This document shows positions 16,369 to 24,515 of a stretch of DNA of 64,000 nucleotides, in pieces. The notes under the pieces are model-generated. The model searched no databases. It had not been told where the DNA came from and worked only from the letters and a program-made list of their open reading frames with translations. A program made the position numbers and the translations under genes. The stretch covers positions 248,001 to 312,000 of the forward strand of contig NZ_NISI01000006.1 in NCBI RefSeq assembly GCF_002205845.1, written 5' to 3'. Every line of letters starts with the position of its first letter. Position 1 is the first letter of the stretch. The DNA is from Roseateles puraquae. GTDB lineage: Bacteria; Pseudomonadota; Gammaproteobacteria; Burkholderiales; Burkholderiaceae_C.

Positions 16369-16584
16369 GTGGGACGCGGGGGGACGCAATTGCTGCGCGG
16401 CCCTCCTCCTTTACCTTCGCAATTGCGTCCCCCCGCGTCCCACTCAGGCACCGTCGGTTTTCTTCGACGAACAAGCCGGGTGTCGCGCAAGCGGGCAGTG
16501 GGGCGGGCCTGATGCGCAAGTAAAGGAGGAGGGCCGCGCAGCAGACCGGGGGACATGGAGCATCAGGCCCGCCCCGCTGCCCGC
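16369..16584. repeat. Pair of perfect or near-perfect hairpins with mutually complementary loops (REP-like)
   Basis: Hairpin 1 has 25-bp perfect arms (16369-16393 and 16419-16443). Hairpin 2 has 25-bp arms with one mismatch (16491-16515 and 16560-16584). In addition, 16391-16414, mostly hairpin 1's loop, is an exact reverse complement of 16520-16543 in the loop of hairpin 2. The nested symmetry resembles REP/BIME pairs mobilised by RAYT transposases, but no transposase is present here. Confidence 0.75.
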
Positions 16585-16854
16585 TTCCATCCCGGTCGAT
16601 GCAGGGGAGCATTGAGGGGGGGGGGCGACCCGACGAGTCGCCGTAGCGAGCAATTTAACGGCTGCTTTCCGGCCGCGATTTCCGTGGATCGGCAGACCGC
16701 TCAGGGTCGAAACCCGTCCTACACACCTCCCGCACACGCCACCTCTGATGCCCCAGCAGACAGGATTGCTGCCTGGGCACCTTACGTGCATGGCTTTCCC
16801 GCACAGGCGCGGGCCGGTATCGTCAGCCGTCTGTTGTCGCCGTCCGCCCCACCC
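16585..16854. other. Gene-free stretch after the hairpin pair
   Basis: No credible frame, tRNA or terminator was found. It begins with a run of ten G (16616-16625), followed by mixed sequence with weak dyads. The only tRNA-like piece, at 16702-16720, lacks a cloverleaf. The promoter of the following TPR-GFA gene must lie here, but no strong box is visible. Confidence 0.5.
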
Positions 16855-17718
16855 ATGGCCTTCCAACGCTTCACCGCCCCCGACCCCGCCGCCCACGAGG
16901 CCAGCATCGCCGAGCACCGGGCCCGGCTGGCCGCCGCTCAGGGTGAGCTGGCACGCCTGGATGCCACGGCCGACCTCGCGGCGCTGCTGACCACCGCGCG
17001 CCAGGAAGCCGAAGCCTTGACGCTGCTGGAACCGGCGGGCGAGGCCGCCGAGGCGTTGAGCCATGAAGAGGCGGCTGGCTGGTTCTGGAACGCCTATGCC
17101 ACCGCGCTGCAGTACAGCGACCGCCGCGCGGAAGCCGAGCCGGTGTTCGCGAAGGCGCTCGCGGTGTCGCAGGCCGGCGGCTGGCAACGGCTGCAGGCCT
17201 TCGTGCTGCAGCACTGGGGCCGCAGCCTCGTCGAGCAGGGTCGGCTTGACGAGGCGCAGGCACGCTTTGAACAGGCACTGGCCCTGCGCCGCGCCCTGAA
17301 CGATCCGCGCGCCAGCTCCACCGAGAACGCACTGACCGGCCTGACCGAGGTCCGTCGACTGCTGCATGGAAGCTGCCACTGCGGCGCGGTGCGGCTCACG
17401 CTGCCCTGGCTGCCGGAGACCGCCACGCGCTGCAACTGCTCGCTGTGCCGGCGAGTTGGCGGCACGTGGGCCTACTACCCGGTCGGCCGCGTGGTGATCG
17501 AGGGCCACCCCGAGCACACGCAAGGCTATGCCTGGGGTGACAAGACCCTCACCACCGTGCGCTGCGCCCACTGCGGCAGCGTCACCCACTGGGACCCGCT
17601 GAACGACGCCAGCGCAGGCCGCCACGGCGTGAACCTGGCCAACTTCGACCCCCAGGTGCTGGCGAGCACGACCGTGCGCCGCTTCGACGGGGCCGAGAGC
17701 TGGACCTATCTGGATTGA
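16855..17718 (+). CDS. TPR protein fused to a GFA (CENP-V/GFA) zinc domain
   Basis: A 287-residue two-domain protein. Residues 1-165 are helical TPR-like repeats (WNAYATALQYSDRRAEAEPVFAKAL; QHWGRSLVEQGRLDEAQARFEQAL). Residues 171-287 form a GFA-type domain with the expected zinc ligands: Cys174/Cys176 (CHCG), Cys193/195/198 (CNCSLC) and Cys237/Cys240 (CAHCG). GFA proteins are usually stand-alone, glutathione-dependent formaldehyde-activating-like. No ATG or GTG starts the GFA part and there is no stop between domains, so a natural fusion is likely. The start ATG has no strong Shine-Dalgarno. Confidence 0.8.
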   Translation: MAFQRFTAPDPAAHEASIAEHRARLAAAQGELARLDATADLAALLTTARQEAEALTLLEPAGEAAEALSHEEAAGWFWNAYATALQYSDRRAEAEPVFAKALAVSQAGGWQRLQAFVLQHWGRSLVEQGRLDEAQARFEQALALRRALNDPRASSTENALTGLTEVRRLLHGSCHCGAVRLTLPWLPETATRCNCSLCRRVGGTWAYYPVGRVVIEGHPEHTQGYAWGDKTLTTVRCAHCGSVTHWDPLNDASAGRHGVNLANFDPQVLASTTVRRFDGAESWTYLD

Positions 17719-17759
17719 GGCAGAGGCGGCGAGTCGCCCGGACCCATCACCGTCGGCCC

Positions 17760-18941
17760 TCAGGACTTGACCGCCGCCACCACCTTGCCGAGAAAGGCAT
17801 CCAGCGCCGGCCCGTTGTCGATCCAGCGCACCACCACGACCAGGTCGTTGTCGGGATCGATGTAGAGGATGTTCTGGCCGTTGCCGCGGAAGGTGACGCT
17901 GCGCTCGGGCGTCGACGGCAGGGCCTTGCGACCGGTGTTCAGGAACCAGTTGCAGTAGCCGTACTCGGCATTGGCGGGGCCGGGTGTGCGGGCCTTCGCG
18001 AGCCAGTCGGGCGAGAGGATCTGCCGGCCGGCCCATTGCCCGTCGCGCAGGTGCAGGTAGCCGAAGCGCGCCAGGTCCCAGGCGTCGATGAACATGCCGC
18101 CGCCCCAGTGCCCACCGCCGCTGACGCTTTGCATGCGCTGACCGTCGAGCTCGACCCAGCTGTTGTCGTAACCGTGCCAGCGCCAGCGGCTGGAGGCACC
18201 GATCGGGTCCATCACCTGCTCGCGCAGCACCTCGGGCAGCGGGCGGCGCCAGACCTGAAGGGCTGCCAACGCCAGCACGTTCACGCGCACGTCGTTGTAC
18301 TTGTAGTGGGCGCCGGGCTCGTACACCGGGCGGTTGGGCCAGTCCTCGGGCGTCTTGCCCACCGGGCGGTCGGCCCAGTCGGGCTTGCCCCAGAGCGTGC
18401 CCTGCCAGTCGCTCGTCTGGCGCAGCAGGTGCTCCCAGGTGATGGGCGCGTTCTTGGGTGACGTGAACAGGTCGACGCCCGGCGGCATCGCATCGGCCAC
18501 ACGGTCGTCGGTACTGCGGATCAGGCCCTGCTGCCAGGCCAGGCCGACCACCGTGGACAGGAAGGTCTTGGTGATGCTGTGGCTCATGTCCACACGCCGG
18601 GTGTCGCCCCATTCGGCCACCACCTTGCCGCGGCGGATGACGAGGCCGTTGACGGCTGCCCGCTCCCGCGTCGGGCCGATCTGCCCGCCAAAATAGGGCT
18701 CGGCCTTGCCGAAGGTCTGCGCCAGCGCGAGGGCCTGGTCCCGCGGGGCCGGGTTCTCGTGCGCTTGCGCGTAGGCCACGGCCTCGGCCAGGCGGGCGGC
18801 GTCCAGGCCCACGGCGGCCGGGTCGGCGCGGGCCCAATCGCCGCGCGGGGGGAAGTAGGCAGCAGGCGCGGCAGCGGCAGCGGTGGCAACCAGCGCCAAG
18901 GACAGGCTGGCGGTGCACAGGAGTCGTCGGGTCGGCAGCAT
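17760..18941 (-). CDS. Exported serine hydrolase, beta-lactamase family (class C-like)
   Basis: A 393-residue protein with a signal peptide (MLPTRRLLCTASLSLALVA, cleavage after an Ala run). The catalytic SxxK motif is in SHSITKTF, the YxN motif in YKYNDV, and a glycine-rich strand in GGGHWGGGMF. This is the fold of penicillin-binding-protein-like esterases and D-aminopeptidases (pfam Beta-lactamase), acting in the periplasm. The start at 18941 is chosen for the signal peptide; longer upstream frames cross the copA promoter. It is divergent from the copper ATPase and not clearly linked to it. Natural substrate unknown. Confidence 0.85.
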   Translation of the reverse strand: MLPTRRLLCTASLSLALVATAAAAAPAAYFPPRGDWARADPAAVGLDAARLAEAVAYAQAHENPAPRDQALALAQTFGKAEPYFGGQIGPTRERAAVNGLVIRRGKVVAEWGDTRRVDMSHSITKTFLSTVVGLAWQQGLIRSTDDRVADAMPPGVDLFTSPKNAPITWEHLLRQTSDWQGTLWGKPDWADRPVGKTPEDWPNRPVYEPGAHYKYNDVRVNVLALAALQVWRRPLPEVLREQVMDPIGASSRWRWHGYDNSWVELDGQRMQSVSGGGHWGGGMFIDAWDLARFGYLHLRDGQWAGRQILSPDWLAKARTPGPANAEYGYCNWFLNTGRKALPSTPERSVTFRGNGQNILYIDPDNDLVVVVRWIDNGPALDAFLGKVVAAVKS

Positions 18942-19030
18942 GCGCGCATTGTGGTGCGGCCGAGATGCCCTGACGGGCTCGCAGCGCAGTTGACCGGCGT
19001 CAGGCCATCGCGAGCCAATCGCGCGCACAC

Positions 19031-19061
19031 TCTTGACCTTCCCACCATGGGAAGGCTGAGC
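19031..19061 (+). promoter_or_regulatory. MerR/CueR-type copper-responsive promoter
   Basis: It has -35 TTGACC (19031-19036) and a dyad CCTTCCC (19035-19041)...GGGAAGG (19047-19053). A 19-bp spacer leads to a GAGCAT -10 (19056-19061). The long spacer spanned by an ACCTTCC/GGAAGG dyad closely matches the known E. coli copA promoter that CueR untwists with Cu(I). It lies 32 bp before the copA start codon. Confidence 0.8.
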
Positions 19062-19092
19062 ATGCCTGCATCTGCCTCTGCCGAGCTTCGCC

Positions 19093-21702
19093 ATGACCGC
19101 CACCACCGCCCCCCTTCCACGCCCATCCGCCCTGCATGACGTGACGCTGCAAGTCAGCGGCATGAGCTGCGCCTCTTGTGTGCGGCGGGTCGAGAAGGCC
19201 CTGCAAGCCGTGCCGGGCGTGCAGGCTGCCAGCGTCAACCTGGCCACCGAGAAGGCCACCGTTCAGGCTCTGCCGAACGTGCCGCCCCTGGCGCTGAAAG
19301 CCGCGCTCGACCAGGCCGGGTACCCGGCCGCCGTCGTCGAGGCCAGCGCGCCGCCGCCCGCTGAATCACCGCCCGACCCACGCGGCTGGTGGCCGGTGGC
19401 TGCGGCTGGCCTGCTGACTTTGCCGCTGGTGCTGCCGATGTTCAGCGGCCTGTTCGGGGCGATGTGGATGCTGCCCGGCTGGCTGCAGCTGCTGCTGGCC
19501 ACGCCGGTGCAGTTCGTGCTCGGCGCGCGCTTCTACCGCGGCGGCTGGCAGGCGCTGAGGGCCGGCAGCGGCAACATGGATCTGCTGGTGGCCCTGGGCA
19601 CCTCGGCGGCGTACGGCCTGTCGGTCTTCCTGATGTGGCGCCACCCGGGCCAAGCTCACCTGTACTTCGAGGGCTCGGCCGCCGTCATCACCCTGGTGCT
19701 GCTCGGCAAGTTTCTGGAACAACGCGCCAAGCGCCAGACCACCGACGCCATCCGCGCGCTCAACGCGCTGCGCCCGACCACGGCCCGCGTGCTGCGCGGC
19801 GAGCAGGAAGTGGACCTGCCGGTGGCGGAGGTACGCGTGGGCGATGTGGTGAGCATCCGCCCGGGCGACCGCATCCCGGTGGACGGTGAGGTCCTGACCG
19901 GCCGCAGCCATGTGGACGAGTCACTGCTCACGGGCGAAAGCCTGCCGGTGGCCAAGTCGCCCGGAGATCGCGTGACCGGCGGCGCCATCAACGCCGAAGG
20001 CGCGCTCACCGTGCGCACGACGGCCATCGGGGCGGAGACGGCACTGGCGCGCATCATCCGCATGGTGGAGTCGGCCCAGGCGGCCAAGGCCCCCATCCAG
20101 CGCATCGTGGACCGCGTGAGCGCCGTCTTCGTGCCGGTGGTGCTGGTGTGTGCGGCGCTGACCTTCGCCGGCTGGTGGCTGCACAACGGCGACGCCGAGG
20201 CCGCGCTGGTCAACGCGGTCGCGGTGCTCGTCATCGCCTGCCCCTGTGCGCTCGGCCTGGCCACGCCCACGACGCTGATGGCCGGCACCGGTGTGGCGGC
20301 CCGACAGGGCATCCTGATCAAGGACGCCGAAGCGCTGGAGCTGGCGCATGCGGTCACGGTGGTGGCCTTCGACAAGACCGGCACCCTGACCGTGGGGCAG
20401 CCCACGCTGACCGACCTCTGTCCCGCCGAAGGCCTGACGCGCGACGAGGTGCTGCAGCAGGCCGCCGCCCTGCAGCGCAGCAGCAGCCATCCGCTGGCCC
20501 TGGCCGTGCTCACTGAGGCGCGCGATCTGGCGCCGCTGACCGCCGAGGATGCCCGCGCACTGCCGGGCCGCGGGGTGCAGGGCCGGGTGCAGGGCCGCGC
20601 GCTCGCGCTGGGCAGCGCCCGGCTGGCGCAGGAACTCGGCGCCCACCGGGGGCCGCTGGTGGCCGAGGCCGACCGGCTGGCCGGGCAGGGCCGCACCGTG
20701 TCGTGGCTGGTGGAGGGTGACCGGCCGCTGGCCCTGCTCGCCTTCGGCGACCGCTTGAAAGACACCGCAGCCGCCGCCGTGGCCCAGCTGCAGGCTCGCG
20801 GCATCCACACCGTGATGCTGACCGGCGACAGCCGCAGCGCCGCTGCCAGTGTGGCGGGGGCCCTGGGCATCACCGATGTGCGCGCCGAAGTGCTGCCCGG
20901 CGACAAGGCTGCGGCGGTGCAAGGGCTGCGCGAGGGCGGCGCGGTGGTGGCCTTCGTGGGCGACGGCATCAACGATGCACCGGCCCTGGCCGCAGCCTCG
21001 GTGGGCTTTGCCATGGCCGGCGGGGCCGACGTGGCCAGCGAAGCCGCCGGCGTCACCTTGATGCGCGGCGACCCGCGCCTGGTGGCCGATGCGCTGGATG
21101 TGTCGCGCCGCACCTACGCCAAGATCCGCCAGGGCCTGTTCTGGGCGTTTGCGTACAACGTGGTCGGCATCCCGCTGGCGGCCTTCGGCCTGCTCAACCC
21201 GGTCATCGCCGGTGCGGCGATGGCCTTCAGCAGCGTCAGCGTAGTGGCCAATGCGCTCACGCTCAAGCGCTGGCGTGGCAGTGCGACCGAGGGTGCAGCC
21301 ATGAACATCGGCGACGCGGCCCGCGCCTCGGGCGTGTCGGCCAAGATGATCCGGCACTACGAAAGCCTGGGCCTCGTCGACCCGCCGGCGCGCACCGACG
21401 CGGGTTACCGCGTCTACGCAGATCGCGAGGTGCACCTGCTGCGCTTCATCCGCCATTCGCGCGACCTGGGCTTTTCGCTGGCCCAGATCCAGGCGCTGCT
21501 CGGCCTGTGGCAAGACCGCGCCCGCCCCAGCCGCGAAGTGAGGGCCCTCGCCCAGAACCACCTGGCCGAGCTGGACGCCAAGCTCGCCGAGCTGCAGGCG
21601 ATGCGCGCCACGCTGGCCGAGCTGATCGCGTGCTGCCACGGCGACGAACGACCGGACTGCCCCATCCTCGACACCCTGGCGGCGCCCGTAACAAAGCGCT
21701 GA
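19093..21702 (+). CDS. copA: Cu(I)-exporting P1B-type ATPase fused in frame to a CueR-like regulator
   Basis: An 869-residue open frame. Residues 1-736 are a copper ATPase: one HMA domain with CxxC (Cys26/Cys29), eight predicted membrane helices, TGES actuator, CPC (Cys383-Cys385), DKTGT with phospho-Asp427, an HP motif in SSSHPLAL and GDGINDAP. Residues 737-869 are a complete MerR/CueR protein. There is no stop between them: [15 protein letters not shown] runs straight into [11 protein letters not shown]. Whether the cell makes a fusion, two proteins by internal initiation, or both is unresolved. It exports Cu(I) from the cytoplasm. The promoter upstream carries a CueR-type operator, implying autoregulation. 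Confidence 0.9.
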   Translation: MTATTAPLPRPSALHDVTLQVSGMSCASCVRRVEKALQAVPGVQAASVNLATEKATVQALPNVPPLALKAALDQAGYPAAVVEASAPPPAESPPDPRGWWPVAAAGLLTLPLVLPMFSGLFGAMWMLPGWLQLLLATPVQFVLGARFYRGGWQALRAGSGNMDLLVALGTSAAYGLSVFLMWRHPGQAHLYFEGSAAVITLVLLGKFLEQRAKRQTTDAIRALNALRPTTARVLRGEQEVDLPVAEVRVGDVVSIRPGDRIPVDGEVLTGRSHVDESLLTGESLPVAKSPGDRVTGGAINAEGALTVRTTAIGAETALARIIRMVESAQAAKAPIQRIVDRVSAVFVPVVLVCAALTFAGWWLHNGDAEAALVNAVAVLVIACPCALGLATPTTLMAGTGVAARQGILIKDAEALELAHAVTVVAFDKTGTLTVGQPTLTDLCPAEGLTRDEVLQQAAALQRSSSHPLALAVLTEARDLAPLTAEDARALPGRGVQGRVQGRALALGSARLAQELGAHRGPLVAEADRLAGQGRTVSWLVEGDRPLALLAFGDRLKDTAAAAVAQLQARGIHTVMLTGDSRSAAASVAGALGITDVRAEVLPGDKAAAVQGLREGGAVVAFVGDGINDAPALAAASVGFAMAGGADVASEAAGVTLMRGDPRLVADALDVSRRTYAKIRQGLFWAFAYNVVGIPLAAFGLLNPVIAGAAMAFSSVSVVANALTLKRWRGSATEGAAMNIGDAARASGVSAKMIRHYESLGLVDPPARTDAGYRVYADREVHLLRFIRHSRDLGFSLAQIQALLGLWQDRARPSREVRALAQNHLAELDAKLAELQAMRATLAELIACCHGDERPDCPILDTLAAPVTKR
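21301..21702 (+). CDS. cueR: CueR-like Cu(I)-responsive MerR regulator (internal start within the fused frame)
   Basis: The C-terminal 133 residues of the copA frame match CueR in full. A winged-helix DNA-binding part is at 1-70 ([19 protein letters not shown]), a dimerisation helix at 75-110, and a metal loop [10 protein letters not shown] with Cys112 and Cys120 spaced as in E. coli CueR. An ATG at 21301 is preceded by GAGGG with about seven bases spacing, so separate translation is plausible. It should bind the dyad at 19034-19054 and activate copA when Cu(I) rises. Confidence 0.6.
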   Translation: MNIGDAARASGVSAKMIRHYESLGLVDPPARTDAGYRVYADREVHLLRFIRHSRDLGFSLAQIQALLGLWQDRARPSREVRALAQNHLAELDAKLAELQAMRATLAELIACCHGDERPDCPILDTLAAPVTKR

Positions 21703-21747
21703 CACATCCGCGCTATCGTTGGCGCCTTGACTCTGCACTGCCTCACC

Positions 21748-22218
21748 ATGCGACGCGTCCCTTCTGCCGCTCTGCTGGCTGCCCTGCTGGCTGCAACCAC
21801 GGCCGCCCAGGCCGATTCCTTCGTCTCGTCTGCTGCCGGCGCCGGCTCGGCCTCGTCGGGCAGCGTGTCCGATTCGCTGAAGCAGTCGTCCGGCAGCAGC
21901 AGCGGCGGCGAACGCCGGGCCGAAGGCCGCTATCGCGTCACCGACGTGGCCCAGGCCGAGGCCGGCAAGCTGCGCCTCACACTGCAGCGCAACGGCGCGG
22001 AGCCCGTCGAGCTGACCCTGCCCAGGCAAGCCCTGGCGGCGCGCCCGGTGCAGGTGGGTGACGAGGTGCAGGCCACGCCGCAGCCCTACGGCATCGCTTT
22101 CGCCCATGCCGACACCGGCCGGGCGTTCTACCTGGTGCTGGAAGACGCCTGGCACCGCGAGCTGGCGGCCCGCCCGGTTGGCCCGGTCAGCCCGGTCAGC
22201 GCCTTGGCCGGGTCTTGA
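21748..22218 (+). CDS. Exported hypothetical protein
   Basis: A 156-residue protein with a signal peptide (MRRVPSAALLAALLAATTAAQA). A Ser/Gly-rich linker (DSFVSSAAGAGSAS to SSGSSSGG) is followed by a small beta-rich domain (RYRVTDVAQAEAGKLRLTLQ...VELTLPRQAL...YGIAFAHADTGRAFYLVLEDAW). It starts at ATG 21748; an upstream TTG would add seven residues. Its stop overlaps the next start (TTGA), and the neighbour is a DUF2145 protein. From memory these two are often adjacent in Burkholderiales. Function unknown; probably periplasmic. Confidence 0.75.
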   Translation: MRRVPSAALLAALLAATTAAQADSFVSSAAGAGSASSGSVSDSLKQSSGSSSGGERRAEGRYRVTDVAQAEAGKLRLTLQRNGAEPVELTLPRQALAARPVQVGDEVQATPQPYGIAFAHADTGRAFYLVLEDAWHRELAARPVGPVSPVSALAGS

Positions 22219-23108
22219 TCCGTCGCGCCGCGGCGGCGCTTGGCGCGGCGCTCGGGCTGGCCGTCGGCACCGCCCACGCAGCTTCGGTGCTGCCCCAGGG
22301 CTGCGACCGCCCCTTGCAGATCGACGCGGGCCAGCAGGACCGCCTGCTGCGCTTCGCGGCCGTCGTGCGCGAACAGCTCGCCGGCTCGGGCAGTGCGGCG
22401 GCGCTGATCGCCCGTTCCGGCACGGATCTCTCGCGCTTCGGGCTGCGCTATTCGCATGCCGCCGTCGCCCTGGCCGACGGACTCGACCTGCCCTGGGCCG
22501 TGCGCCAGCTCTACTACGACTGCCAGGAGCGCCAGCCGCGCCTGTACGACCAAGGGCTGGCGGGCTTCGTGGTGGGCAGCGACAACCCCGCCGTGGGCTA
22601 TGTGCGCCTGCTGCTGCTGCCGCCCGAGGCCGCCGAGCCGCTCGCCCACGCCACACGCGACCGCCCCCTCGCCCTGGGCCTGTTGAACGCCCGCTACAGC
22701 GCCAACGCCTATCCCTTCAGCACCAGCTACCAGAACTGCAACCAATGGGTGGCCGAGCTGCTGGCCGCGGCGCTGAGCGGCGTGCGCCGTCGCGAGGATG
22801 CCCAGGCCTGGCTGCGCGCCGAGGGCTATGCGCCAGCCCCGGTCCCGGCCTCGCCCTGGCTGATGCTGGCGGGGCGCTTCGTGCCCTGGCTGCATTTCCA
22901 TGATCACCCGGAGGAGCTGCTGAACGCCGGCCTGGTGCAGACCAGCCTGCCCGACAGCCTGGAGGCCTTCGCGCAGCGCCGCTGGCCTGCGGCCCGGCGC
23001 GTGGAGCTTTGTCACGGCCCGCAAGGCATCGTGCTGCGCACCGCGGGGCCGCCGCTGCCGGACGGCTGCCGGCCCGAGCCGGGCGACCGCGTCACCCCCT
23101 GGCTCTGA
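22215..23108 (+). CDS. DUF2145 family exported protein
   Basis: A 297-residue protein with a signal peptide (RRAAAALGAALGLAVGTAHA). Segments characteristic of DUF2145 are FGLRYSHAAVAL, WAVRQLYYDCQERQPRLYDQGLAGF and YSANAYPFSTSYQNCNQWVAELL. The conserved His in RYSHA, the Cys in YYDC and the NCNQW element suggest an NlpC/P60-like cysteine-hydrolase fold, which is inference. The start is TTG (22215) overlapping the previous stop, implying coupled translation. It is convergent with the next gene, with only six bases between them. Confidence 0.8.
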   Translation: MIRRAAAALGAALGLAVGTAHAASVLPQGCDRPLQIDAGQQDRLLRFAAVVREQLAGSGSAAALIARSGTDLSRFGLRYSHAAVALADGLDLPWAVRQLYYDCQERQPRLYDQGLAGFVVGSDNPAVGYVRLLLLPPEAAEPLAHATRDRPLALGLLNARYSANAYPFSTSYQNCNQWVAELLAAALSGVRRREDAQAWLRAEGYAPAPVPASPWLMLAGRFVPWLHFHDHPEELLNAGLVQTSLPDSLEAFAQRRWPAARRVELCHGPQGIVLRTAGPPLPDGCRPEPGDRVTPWL

Positions 23109-23114
23109 CGCGTC

Positions 23115-24392
23115 TCAGCGCAGCGCCTGCCAGCCCTCGGGCGTCCAGCGCAGCAGCAGCTCGGTGAGGGGGGCGGGGGAGCGCTTGGCAAGGTCACGGG
23201 CCTGCAGGCGCAAGGCTTGCAGGCCTGCGGGCGAATCGTCGGCACCGTAGAGCAGCAGGTTCTTGGCCGGCAGGGCCACCACCAGCACACCTTTCTGCGC
23301 CCGGGCCAGCGATGCCCAGTCGTCATGCAGCAGCACGCGACCCGACTCGTAGAAATCGCCCTCGAGCGCGCCCACCTGGCCCGCCACCACCGGCCGCGCC
23401 GCCTTGGCCATGGGCGAGAGCTGGCCGCGCAGCTGGGCCAGGGCCTCGGCGTAGGTGTCATCCACCGACAGGCCCAGGGCCTGGGCATCCGCTTCGCTGA
23501 CCAGCCGTGCACTGCGGGGCGAATCCAGCATCACCAGGGCCACCAGGCCGTCGACCAGCGGCCGGCGGATGAAGTTGCTGCGGCCGCCCAGCGAGCCGGC
23601 GGCTCCGTCGGCGAAGGCGGTCGGGCGCACCACGGCCCGCAAAGCCGTGCGCGTGGGCGGCAGCGCCGCGTTCTTTTGCATGTCCACCACCGCACTCACA
23701 TAACGCGCCAGCTCGGCGTCGCAGCCGGCGGCGTTGGCACGGCAGAAGGCGTTGACGCGGTCGAGGTTGGCCTGCGTCCCGCCGACCTTCAGCGTCAGCG
23801 GTTCGGTGACGTGCACCGCAGCCTCGCCGAGCTGGGCGCGCAGCAAGCTCGCCACCCGCTCCGTGAACGCCGCCTGCTCGGCCGGGCTGCCGTCGCTGCT
23901 GACCCATTGCGTGGTGCTGAACAACCCCAGCAGGCTGTCGTGCTCCGCCACCGCCTCACCGGAGCCCTCGAACGTCACCAGCGCCAGCGCGCCGCTGCGC
24001 GACAGCAGCGCGTACTGCAGCAGGAAGCTGCGCTGGAACAGCCCCGAGCGCTCACTGCCGATGAACTGCAGCCGCGTGCCGTCTGGCAGAGACTGGGTGC
24101 CCAACGGCAGCACCACGCGACCCGCCTGCGCGGCGCTGGTGGCCAGCAGCCCCTCGACCGACGCCTGCAGGCCTGCCAGCGACTCCGCCGTGGCGGTGGC
24201 GCCGGGCTTGGGCCGCATGACCGTGACCAGCGCCTTGATACCGCCCGGTCCGGCCAGCTCGAAAGGCGATTGCGTGGACTTGAGCGTGTAGCCCGCCGGC
24301 CAGTCCAACGACAGGGACCCAAGCCGGATCTCGGCGGCCCCGGCCAGCCCGGTGGACAGTGTGAAGGCAGCAAGCAGCAGGAGACAGCGCAT
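23115..24392 (-). CDS. Exported hypothetical protein, 425 residues
   Basis: A signal peptide (MRCLLLLAAFTLSTGLAGA) is followed by two alpha/beta-looking halves, AEIRLGSLSLDWPAGYTL... and a C-terminal part with DGLVALVMLDSPRSARLVSEADAQALGLSVDDTYAEAL and FYESGRVLLHDDW. The C-terminal half faintly recalls the DUF1444/YtpQ pattern, but I would not assign it. The start ATG is 24392; three upstream codons without an ATG are possible. It is divergent from the oxoamine synthase, sharing a ~120-bp promoter region with a -10-like CCTAGCT on the minus strand (24406-24412). Confidence 0.75.
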   Translation of the reverse strand: MRCLLLLAAFTLSTGLAGAAEIRLGSLSLDWPAGYTLKSTQSPFELAGPGGIKALVTVMRPKPGATATAESLAGLQASVEGLLATSAAQAGRVVLPLGTQSLPDGTRLQFIGSERSGLFQRSFLLQYALLSRSGALALVTFEGSGEAVAEHDSLLGLFSTTQWVSSDGSPAEQAAFTERVASLLRAQLGEAAVHVTEPLTLKVGGTQANLDRVNAFCRANAAGCDAELARYVSAVVDMQKNAALPPTRTALRAVVRPTAFADGAAGSLGGRSNFIRRPLVDGLVALVMLDSPRSARLVSEADAQALGLSVDDTYAEALAQLRGQLSPMAKAARPVVAGQVGALEGDFYESGRVLLHDDWASLARAQKGVLVVALPAKNLLLYGADDSPAGLQALRLQARDLAKRSPAPLTELLLRWTPEGWQALR

Positions 24393-24515
24393 CGGCAACA
24401 CGGGCAGCTAGGACGCGCCAGTATGCCCACTCGACAAAACTGCGGATGGCAAGGCCGCCCGGCTTGCGCACAGTCCGCCCCCACAACACCAACCAACCTG
24501 TTCCTGGGGGCTTTC

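Noticed and set aside
16702-16720. T-arm-like sequence agggtcgaaaccc
   Set aside because: Loop too short and no acceptor, D or anticodon stem; not a tRNA or tmRNA.
16444-18918. 824-residue frame on the minus strand across the GFA and hydrolase genes
   Set aside because: Arg/Pro-rich shadow frame; real genes on this stretch are supported by domains.
19921-22656. Long frame antisense to copA and downstream genes
   Set aside because: Shadow of the sense strand; no motif.
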